Shown here: positions 7,601 to 12,174 of the stretch, one piece after another | Position numbering within the stretch: the first letter of the stretch is position 1 | Layout of the letters: each line of letters starts with the position of its first letter | From: DAOTZS01 sp034434335 | GTDB taxonomy: Bacteria; Chloroflexota; Anaerolineae; CG2-30-64-16 | Direction: 5' to 3' | NCBI GenBank assembly: GCA_034434335.1 | Contig: DAOTZS010000160.1 | Coordinates: forward strand, 1 to 12,174 | DNA length: 12,174 nt | Program-made: the position numbers and the translations under genes | Notes under the pieces: model-generated | The model's input: the letters and a program-made list of their open reading frames with translations, nothing else | Database searches by the model: none | Told to the model about the DNA's origin: nothing

Positions 7601-8211
7601 ACCTGGAGATCCGGGGCGCGGGTGAGCTGTTGGGCGCGCGGCAACATGGCCACATCGCCGCCGTAGGCTTTGACCTCTACACCCGGCTCCTGGCCCAGGC
7701 GGTGCAGGAGGCCCGCCAGAAGTGGGAAGGGGCAGGGACAGCCCGCCCCGCGGCTGAGGTGGCCGGCTTCCAGTCCCCCATCCCCCCGGCGGTGACCCTG
7801 GACCTCCGGCTGCCGGCCCGCATCCCCGAATCCTACGTGCCCGAGGGGGCTCTGCGCCTGCAGCTCTACCGTCGGCTGGCCGGCCTGACCAGCGTCGAAG
7901 CGGTAGACGACATGGCCCAGGAGTTCGCCGATCGTTTCGGCCCGGTGCCCGAGCAGGTGCAAAACCTGCTCTTTATTGCCCGCGTTAAGGTGCTGGCCAT
8001 TATGGCCGGGGTCGAGGCCATCGCTCAGGAGCAGGGCCAACTGCTCATCAAGTGTCCTCGCCTGGAAGAGCTGGACCGCCGCGCCTTGCAGGCGCGGCTC
8101 ACCGCCCAGGGGTTGCCAGCGCGGGTGGCGCGCCAGGGCATCTGGCTGACCATGCGCGAGGATGAGGTCTGGCAGCAAGACCTGGTCAAGACGCTGGAGG
8201 CTATTCGCTGA
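4630..8211 (+). CDS. mfd: Transcription-repair coupling factor
   Basis: Mfd displaces RNA polymerase stalled at DNA lesions and recruits UvrA, using ATP-driven translocation. The 1193-residue product covers the whole family layout (E. coli Mfd is 1148). A UvrB-like N-terminal module includes LPYERIPW and QFSRRGGIVDVWPP near 178. A CarD-like RNA-polymerase-interacting domain spans about 515-600 (PGDYVVHIEHGIGQFQGL, YLQVEY, LYVPVHQ). The motor has Walker A GDVGYGKTE (Lys676), DEEQ (771-774), TATPIPRTLHMSL (797 on), IESGLDIPN (Glu914) and QLRGRVGR near 941. A C-terminal TRCF domain covers about 1065-1165 (EFADRFGPVPEQVQNLL). The frame could start earlier at TTG 4597 inside pth, but ATG 4630, 13 bases after the pth stop, gives the expected N-terminus. 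Its ribosome site is weak, which suits translational coupling to pth. No broken motif was seen. Confidence 0.96.
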   Translation: MKLSGLLAFGQQLPAWRELVAALRAGHYPADPLGVYHAARPYVTALLARDLNRPLLVLTARSGRARQWVDELRIWLPDEVPVHLFADPDALPYERIPWTPETRQRRLEALTSLLTWEGGTAPIVVTSARGLMQMTLPVREMRAALRPIRQGQRFDLQKVIANWVGLGYESTPVVEVPGQFSRRGGIVDVWPPNLALPLRIELFGDEVESLRTFDPATQRTVSHVTQAWISPASEALPRLGQQAAPRLQALDFSTCHPPARAEYERELAQLMAGSGFRNIEWYLPYLYTQPATLLDYLAAAGTVRLTGEAGPRAEGLLLIDDAAEVIAALGDLEGQALQLVKDLAAAGEIPAGLSPAYVSVAALRASLASQPTLLLGSSTFAGWAAEVETPLARAFAGGPRYGGQIRTTISDVERTLAQRHHVVMVSRQAARLAELLQDAGHAIVPQESITTLPPPGLTLVQGVMEEGWLLTPDGTSGQDNTREGLWFLTDAELFGWGKPRPRRPRRARGVTPEVFFADVSPGDYVVHIEHGIGQFQGLVKMTLDGVEREYLQVEYAQGDRLYVPVHQADRLARYVGVGDVPPVLHRLGTADWELVKARAKRAVDEIAQELLELYAAREVVQGHAFSPDAPWQAELEASFPYVETEDQLVAVEAVKHDMEQPRPMDRLICGDVGYGKTEVALRAAFKAIMDGKQVAVLVPTTVLAQQHYTNFSRRLAAFPVNVAMLSRFQTPAQQQRVLEGLANGTVDLVIGTHRLLSKDVVFKDLGLLIVDEEQRFGVAHKEHIKRMRVQVDVLTLTATPIPRTLHMSLTGVRDLSTIETPPEERLPIKTFVGEYDETLIRQAILRELDRNGQVYFVHNRVQGIEQMAARVRKIVPEARVAVAHGQMPERELSSVMMAFAEGEYDVLVCTSIIESGLDIPNVNTIIINQADQFGLAQLYQLRGRVGRSAVRAYAYLLVDKYKMLTQDARRRLEAIQEASELGAGFRIAMQDLEIRGAGELLGARQHGHIAAVGFDLYTRLLAQAVQEARQKWEGAGTARPAAEVAGFQSPIPPAVTLDLRLPARIPESYVPEGALRLQLYRRLAGLTSVEAVDDMAQEFADRFGPVPEQVQNLLFIARVKVLAIMAGVEAIAQEQGQLLIKCPRLEELDRRALQARLTAQGLPARVARQGIWLTMREDEVWQQDLVKTLEAIR

Positions 8212-8230
8212 AGGCGTTGTGGGAATTGTG

Positions 8231-8260
8231 TGGGATAATGGGGGATAATGTGGGATAAGG
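8231..8260. repeat. 10-bp tandem repeat after mfd
   Basis: Three adjacent decamers, TGGGATAATG, GGGGATAATG and TGGGATAAGG, are preceded by a degenerate fourth at 8221-8230. They fill most of the 58-base gap between the mfd stop and the convergent gene. The next bases, AGACCCCCTTCAGGGGCTCT, can form a small imperfect hairpin across the convergent stop codon. No T-tract follows, so termination here is not evident. Confidence 0.6.
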
Positions 8261-8269
8261 AGACCCCCT

Positions 8270-8944
8270 TCAGGGGCTCTGGCGTGGCTGATACAGGCCC
8301 GCCAGGTCGGCGCCCAGCAGGCCGGCCTGATAGGAACGCCCGTCCACAGGCGAAAGGGCCTGGGCCATGGCGGGTGTCACCAGGGACACCCGCCGCATGC
8401 TCCCCAGTCGCCGTTCGATGGCATCTACCCCCGCATCGTCCCACATCCAGTGCAGGGTGTCGAGCCGCTCCAGATTGAGCGGCAGTGTGTAGCTGCGCAG
8501 CGTCTTCTGGCCCAGCACATTGAAGTACGCCTCGAAGTAAGAAAGGACCAGCTCGCGCAGGGTACGGTGGATGGCCTCACGGAAACGCAGCCCGGTGAAG
8601 TTGGACTTGGCGATCGCGCCCCATAACCCCTCTCGCTTGTAGATGGCGATCACGTGGTCATCGTCGGTGCCCGGTTCCGGCAGCAGGTCAACGATCACGG
8701 CCGGCTGGCCGAGCCGGCGCAGCGCGGCCGCCGCGAAGATCGCCCCGTCCAGGCAGTGAGCCCGCCTTTCGCGCAACACCCGCAGGGGAGAGCGGTTAAC
8801 ATCCTCCGCGCTGTAGGGGATGGTGTCCAGGAAGGCCTGGATAGCAGCCGGGCTATCCAGGCTTTCCCATAGAGCAAGCTGCTCGGGGGTCAACCGTGCT
8901 GCGAATTCTGCGATCATCCCCGCTTGAGCCCCCTTATTGGACAT
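8270..8944 (-). CDS. Transglutaminase-like superfamily protein (predicted)
   Basis: The 224-residue protein has no signal peptide. Its central part resembles the transglutaminase/papain-like fold: a Cys at the start of a helix in RRAHCLDGAIFAAAALRRLG (Cys64), a His in GTDDDHVIAIY (His97), and a polar residue after the next strand in WGAIAKSN (Asn115). This order and spacing match a Cys-His-Asn/Asp triad used by transglutaminase-like hydrolases and acyltransferases. The remainder (about 120-224) is helical with a Trp-rich WMWDD segment and no known motif. Its ATG at 8944 overlaps the stop of the upstream radical SAM gene by 11 bases, implying translational coupling and probably a shared process. 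A second ATG at 8917, preceded by AAGGGGG, would drop nine residues. The fold call is from motif spacing only; substrate unknown. Confidence 0.68.
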   Translation of the reverse strand: MSNKGAQAGMIAEFAARLTPEQLALWESLDSPAAIQAFLDTIPYSAEDVNRSPLRVLRERRAHCLDGAIFAAAALRRLGQPAVIVDLLPEPGTDDDHVIAIYKREGLWGAIAKSNFTGLRFREAIHRTLRELVLSYFEAYFNVLGQKTLRSYTLPLNLERLDTLHWMWDDAGVDAIERRLGSMRRVSLVTPAMAQALSPVDGRSYQAGLLGADLAGLYQPRQSP

Positions 8945-10412
8945 GCATCTGGGCTACCCGCCGGAAGTGGAAGCCGTAGATGGCCAGCGTGATCGCCAGC
9001 GGGAACAGCTTTGGCCGGCGGAAGAGGGTCCAGAAGACCAGGCGCCAGTAGTGCGCGCGCTCTACCCCGCGGATGCCAAGCTGGTATATCGAGCGCAAGA
9101 AGGCCAGGATGTACTGCGGCTCCAGGTGTACCCTGACCTTGGGCGGCTGGTACTCGCGCAGGAAGGTCTTCACCCGCTGGTAGTAGTACTGGGGAGAATA
9201 GAGCTGGTCGAGCAGTTTGCGATAGCCCGCGCGCAGGGTATCCAGGCCCATTTTGGGAAGGATGTTGGTGGTGCCATCGACGTTGTCCCCCGACAGGTCC
9301 CCTACCAGCCGGCCCTCCCGGCGCATGCGCTCGTAGAGGCGAGTGCCGGGAGGGGCCTGTAGCAGGCCCACCATGGCGGTGACGATGCCGCTCATCTGGA
9401 TGAAGTTGACCTGCTGCTCGAAGATCGAGGGGGTATCGCTGTCGAAGCCCACGATGAACCCGCCCTGCACCTGGAGGCCCGCCCGCTGCAACCGCTTGAC
9501 GCTGGCGACCAGATCGCGGCCCTTGTTCTGCGTCTTGCTGCACTCGGCCAGGCTGTCCTCGTTGGGGGTCTCGATCCCTACAAACACCGTGTCAAAACCC
9601 GCCTCGACCATCAGGCGCATCAGCTCAGGGTCATCGGCCAGGTTGATCGAAACCTCGGTGTTGAAGGGCAGGCCCGTCTTGTCGCGGCGCCACTCGATCA
9701 GGGCCGGCAAGACCTCCTCTTTGAGCACCTTCTTGTTGCCGATGAAGTTGTCATCCACGAAGAAGACGTTCTTGCGCCAGCCGAGCTTATAGAGGGCATC
9801 CAGCTCGGCCACCAGTTGCGCTGCGCTTTTGGTGCGCGGCCGATGGCCCAGAAGGGCGGTCACGTTGCAGAAGTCGCAGTGGTAGGGGCACCCACGCGAG
9901 AACTGAATGCTCACAGTTTCGTAATGCTTCAGGTCAGCCAGGTGCCAGAGCGGGATAGGGGTCAGCCGGAGGTCGGGGAACTCGTTGGTGGTGTAGATGC
10001 GCTGCGGCGTGCCCCGGGCCAGGTCTGCCAGGAAGGGCGGCAGGGTGATCTCGGCTTCTTTGAGGACGAAGTGATCCACCAGGGGGAACTTGTCATACTC
10101 CATGGTGAAAAGGGGGCCGCCAGCTACCACCTTCAGGCCGGCCTCCTTGCAGCGCGCGATAACTTCCTCAGCTGACTTGCGCTGCACAATCATCGCGCTG
10201 ACCAGGGCGATGTCGGCCCAGGCCAGATCGTCGGGCCTCAGGTCGCGCACATTGAGGTCTACCAGGCGTAGCTCCCAGTCGGACGGGAGCATGGCTGCCA
10301 CGGTCAGCAGCCCCAAGGGTGGGGCACTGGCCTTCTTGCGCACGAACTTGAGGGCATGTTTGAAACTCCAAAAGGTATCCGGGAACTCCGGATAGATCAG
10401 CAAAGCTCGCAT
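8934..10412 (-). CDS. B12-binding domain radical SAM protein (DUF4070 type)
   Basis: The 492-residue protein begins MRALLIYPEFPDTFW and has an N-terminal cobalamin-binding-like Rossmann domain (about 1-140; PPLGLLTVAAMLP, RLVDLNV, VVAGGPLF). The classical DxHxxG ligand is absent, as in many of these proteins. The radical SAM core (about 165-370) carries the CxxxCxxC iron-sulfur motif in SRGCPYHCDFC (Cys175, 179, 182), then NVFFVDDNFIGN, VEAGFDTVFVGIETPNE and GGFIVGFDSDT. A DUF4070-like C-terminus (about 370-492) ends in a hydrophobic basic stretch that may touch membranes. Relatives include B12-dependent methylases such as the hopanoid 2-methylase HpnP, but the substrate cannot be assigned here. 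ATG 10412 is chosen over the longer frame to 10469 because of a perfect ribosome site five bases upstream. It is followed with overlap by the transglutaminase-like gene. Confidence 0.92.
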   Translation of the reverse strand: MRALLIYPEFPDTFWSFKHALKFVRKKASAPPLGLLTVAAMLPSDWELRLVDLNVRDLRPDDLAWADIALVSAMIVQRKSAEEVIARCKEAGLKVVAGGPLFTMEYDKFPLVDHFVLKEAEITLPPFLADLARGTPQRIYTTNEFPDLRLTPIPLWHLADLKHYETVSIQFSRGCPYHCDFCNVTALLGHRPRTKSAAQLVAELDALYKLGWRKNVFFVDDNFIGNKKVLKEEVLPALIEWRRDKTGLPFNTEVSINLADDPELMRLMVEAGFDTVFVGIETPNEDSLAECSKTQNKGRDLVASVKRLQRAGLQVQGGFIVGFDSDTPSIFEQQVNFIQMSGIVTAMVGLLQAPPGTRLYERMRREGRLVGDLSGDNVDGTTNILPKMGLDTLRAGYRKLLDQLYSPQYYYQRVKTFLREYQPPKVRVHLEPQYILAFLRSIYQLGIRGVERAHYWRLVFWTLFRRPKLFPLAITLAIYGFHFRRVAQMHVQ

Positions 10413-10417
10413 TGACA

Positions 10418-10423
10418 ACCTCC
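10418..10423 (-). promoter_or_regulatory. Strong ribosome binding site fixing the radical SAM start
   Basis: On the minus strand AGGAGG is followed by TTGTC and the ATG at 10412. This complete Shine-Dalgarno match argues against the 19-codon longer frame starting at 10469. Confidence 0.85.
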
Positions 10424-10530
10424 TACAAGGTTTTTTCCACAGATAGAGCGCGATCCCGGGCTGGCTCACCGGCTTCGCGCCTTAGGCCATCGTCTGCACC
10501 GGAAATCCGTACCCGGCCGACGATTACGTT

Positions 10531-11049
10531 TTACGCTTCGCCCGCTTTTAGCAGAGGAGCAATACAGGAAACCAGCTCCTCTCGATTGTCCGGCCGCACT
10601 TCGAACAGGCGCACATCCGGCCTGGCCTTGATCTGATCGGCGAAAGGGATACTGCGTTTCACGATCGTGGCAAGCACCGTGGCATGGCTGTCCAGCGCCT
10701 CTATCACGGCCTGGCGGAAACGCTCCGAGGCGATTTCCATGGGGCCGATTTCGTCAATAACCACCACTGCCCTCGCGACAACGGCAGCCCGGATGGCACC
10801 CACGCCGATGTCGTCCAGCACATTCAGGTCCACACCATATCTGCCCACCCGGTATCTGCCCCGGATATCCACATGGGCCAGGATGCCTTGCCGGCCGTCC
10901 AGGGTAATGAGCTCGAAGCCCAGGCGCGCTCCCTGGTGGCGTATCTCCTGGGTATAGAAGCCCCCAGCCGGTCGGTCAAGCCCGGCCAGCAGGCGTCGGA
11001 TAAGGGTTGTCTTGCCGCTGCCAGGGGCACCGGTGATGAGAATAGCCAT
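10531..11049 (-). CDS. THEP1-type nucleoside-triphosphatase (NTPase_1)
   Basis: The 172-residue protein starts MAILITGAPGSGKTTLIRRL, with the P-loop GAPGSGKTT at 7-15. It continues with GGFYTQEIRHQGARLGFELITLDG (30-52), a family hallmark, and the Walker B segment VVVIDEIGPMEI (96-107; Asp99, Glu100), ending near KARPDVRLFEVRPDNREEL. These match THEP1/NTPCR proteins, small cytoplasmic enzymes that hydrolyse several NTPs to NDPs in vitro; their biological role is unsettled. The length is typical. A GTG at 11058 could add three residues, but ATG 11049 is favoured by a G-rich ribosome site just upstream. It precedes the radical SAM gene by 118 bases on the same strand, so co-transcription is possible. 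The G-rich site lies in a hairpin that may limit initiation. Confidence 0.92.
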   Translation of the reverse strand: MAILITGAPGSGKTTLIRRLLAGLDRPAGGFYTQEIRHQGARLGFELITLDGRQGILAHVDIRGRYRVGRYGVDLNVLDDIGVGAIRAAVVARAVVVIDEIGPMEIASERFRQAVIEALDSHATVLATIVKRSIPFADQIKARPDVRLFEVRPDNREELVSCIAPLLKAGEA

Positions 11050-11058
11050 GCTTATCAC

Positions 11059-11074
11059 CCCCCGTCGTCGGGGG
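11059..11074 (-). promoter_or_regulatory. Hairpin over the NTPase ribosome binding region
   Basis: On the minus strand CCCCCG, loop ACGA, CGGGGG forms a six-base-pair GC stem. The G-run, which is also the likely ribosome-binding element for the ATG at 11049, lies in its right arm. It could lower translation or be sensitive to temperature. Only the pairing is seen; regulation is inferred. Confidence 0.35.
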
Positions 11075-11110
11075 CAGAGAGGGCAAGGGGCGTACGAGGC
11101 TACTTCAAGA

Positions 11111-11300
11111 GTAACTATTCAGGCCGATTGAAATCGCCCCTCCTGGGCACTTCGTGCCGGGTGTCAGCCTCCGCCGACATCCTTCATGTATGCATCATGA
11201 GAGAGGTCGGCGAAGGCCGACCTCTGGCCGCAGGCCCAAAAAGGGTGACGCCTCGGGCGAGCTTCCGGCGTGGCCCTTCCAGTCACCGCTGAATAGTTAC
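11111..11300 (-). mobile_element. Miniature IS66-like element (MITE), copy B
   Basis: A 190-bp element with ends GTAACTATTCAG and CTGAATAGTTAC, perfect inverted repeats over 12 bases, is flanked by the exact 8-bp direct repeat CTTCAAGA (11103-11110 and 11301-11308). Read on the minus strand it aligns with copy A at 2500-2678: both share CGGTGACTGGAAG, CACCCTTTT, GCCTGCGGCCAG, GTCGGCCTTCGCCGACCTCTCT and GCGATTTCAATCGGCCTGAAT or close variants. Copy B carries about 25 extra bases near its start and scattered changes. Its right end lies inside the 3' end of the ATP-binding regulator gene and provides that gene's stop codon. GTAA ends and an 8-bp duplication point to IS66-family mobilisation. Confidence 0.88.
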
Positions 11301-12174
11301 CTTCAAGATATAGTAGGTGGCCCGCCGTTCCCCGATCTTCATAATTAGCCCCTGATCCACCAGATCGGCCAGGTCCCGGCGGATGGTCTCATCGCTGACG
11401 TCGGGGGCCAGTTCGCGCAGCTCCCGGTTGGTGATCCGTCCGTGTTCGAGCAGGTAGGCCAGGGCGCGTTCCTGGCGGGGGTTCAGCAATCGGTTGCCCC
11501 AGCGTTGCGTCTGCGCGGGGCTCACCAGCTCTTCGCCATGGCCACGCAGGGTGACCCGGAAGCCGGCCACTGTCTCCTCAAACAGCGGGGGCGGCAACTC
11601 TGCCTCGGCCATGGCAGCCATCATGCGGTCAATGCCGTAACCCAGGCGTTCGACAAAGCCCAAATCTGACAACACCTGGACGATCGCTTCGTTGCGCGAA
11701 AAACGCTCGTGGAGCAGATTTTGCAAGGTGACATGTCCCGGCAGCCGGCCGGGGCTATAAACCTCCAGGTGGTCGCTGAACATGAGCACCCGGATGCTCT
11801 CCCCGCGGATGGCATAATCCCGATGGGCCACCGCGTTGACAATGGCCTCGCGCACCACAGAGAGCGGATACTCCGTCGTCTCTTCCCGCGTGAGGCCGCG
11901 CAGCCGCATCCCCCGGCGCATATTGGCCGAGACAAACGCCTCGGCCTGCCGGATCTGGTCGGGCAGGGTGCCGGTTGCGTCGTGGCGCAGGAATTCATCG
12001 CTCATCTTGGGGCCGGCATAGCGCACCAGGATGATCTCGGCGCTGCGCAGGAAGCGCTGAGGTTGCCGGCCAAAGAGCAGCACGCCGGCATAGGTGGGCA
12101 CCAGGCCATCCCCGGCCTGGGTCAGGCAGCCGCGGGCTAACAGGAACTTTTCCATGCTGCTCCCCGCCTGCCCG
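11283..12174 (-). CDS. ATP-binding putative regulator (AlbA/Schlafen-HATPase type), 5' end beyond window
   Basis: The frame is open to the right edge, so this is the C-terminal part of a longer protein. Codons before the first visible ATG (12155) read GQAGSS and join naturally to MEKFLLARGCL, so that ATG is probably internal and an AlbA_2/Schlafen domain should lie outside the window. Visible parts are a linker domain (VPTYAGVLLFGRQPQRF, RYAGPKMSDEF) and a GHKL-like ATPase (HATPase_c_4) with N-box REAIVNAVAHRDY, SDHLEVYSPGRLP and GYGIDRMM. A winged helix follows (NPRQERALAYLLEHGRITNRELRELA, SDETIRRDLADLVDQGLI). Such proteins are often annotated as RecG-like helicases wrongly; a regulatory role is more likely. 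The last five residues (VTIQR) and the stop come from the miniature element inserted at 11300, so the original C-terminus has been replaced or trimmed after YYILK. Confidence 0.86.
   Translation of the reverse strand, partial: GQAGSSMEKFLLARGCLTQAGDGLVPTYAGVLLFGRQPQRFLRSAEIILVRYAGPKMSDEFLRHDATGTLPDQIRQAEAFVSANMRRGMRLRGLTREETTEYPLSVVREAIVNAVAHRDYAIRGESIRVLMFSDHLEVYSPGRLPGHVTLQNLLHERFSRNEAIVQVLSDLGFVERLGYGIDRMMAAMAEAELPPPLFEETVAGFRVTLRGHGEELVSPAQTQRWGNRLLNPRQERALAYLLEHGRITNRELRELAPDVSDETIRRDLADLVDQGLIMKIGERRATYYILKVTIQR

Noticed and set aside
8261..8280. Hairpin AGACCCCC...GGGGCTCT as a bidirectional terminator
   Set aside because: Stem is short with an internal mismatch and no T-tract follows on either strand.
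10412..10469. Longer N-terminus of the radical SAM protein
   Set aside because: The extra 19 codons lie upstream of a perfect AGGAGG site and have no family similarity.

Overview
This window looks like a GC-rich bacterial chromosome segment, most likely from the Chloroflexota (Anaerolineae-like). That is an inference from three things: the pth-mfd pair, the DUF433/DUF5615 toxin-antitoxin type, and the many palindromic intergenic repeats. No rRNA or other phylogenetic marker is present, so the assignment is tentative.

Layout. Positions 1-480 are gene-poor, with two long perfect hairpins (27-65, 76-114) and an AT-richer stretch with no convincing gene. A near-consensus sigma-70 promoter (482-510) then drives a GIY-YIG/Uri-type nuclease gene (547-981). 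Its stop codon overlaps that of a convergent DUF4213/DUF364 gene (978-1748). Positions 1749-3161 form a repeat-rich island. It holds a DUF433 antitoxin gene (2096-2431), a broken remnant of its DUF5615 toxin partner (1941-2093), several palindromes, and two small non-autonomous transposable elements (about 2500-2678 and 2764-3019), each flanked by target-site duplications.

Positions 3162-8211 are a plus-strand housekeeping block. It has a secreted, membrane-anchored Pro/Thr-linker protein, peptidyl-tRNA hydrolase (pth) and the transcription-repair coupling factor (mfd), with pth and mfd 13 bases apart. Positions 8270-12174 are on the minus strand. In transcription order they hold the truncated-at-edge C-terminal part of an AlbA/Schlafen-type ATP-binding putative regulator, a THEP1-type NTPase, a B12-binding radical SAM protein (DUF4070 type), and a transglutaminase-like protein whose start overlaps the radical SAM stop by 11 bases.

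The clearest unusual signal is a pair of about 180-190 bp miniature inverted-repeat elements in opposite orientation (2500-2678 and 11111-11300). Both have GTAAC...GTTAC ends and perfect 8-bp duplications, the pattern of the IS66 family. The second copy has landed at the 3' end of the ATP-binding regulator and supplies its last five codons and stop. A different element with 24-bp inverted ends lies at 2764-3019. The toxin half of the DUF433 module has been lost at a palindrome, leaving an apparently orphan antitoxin.
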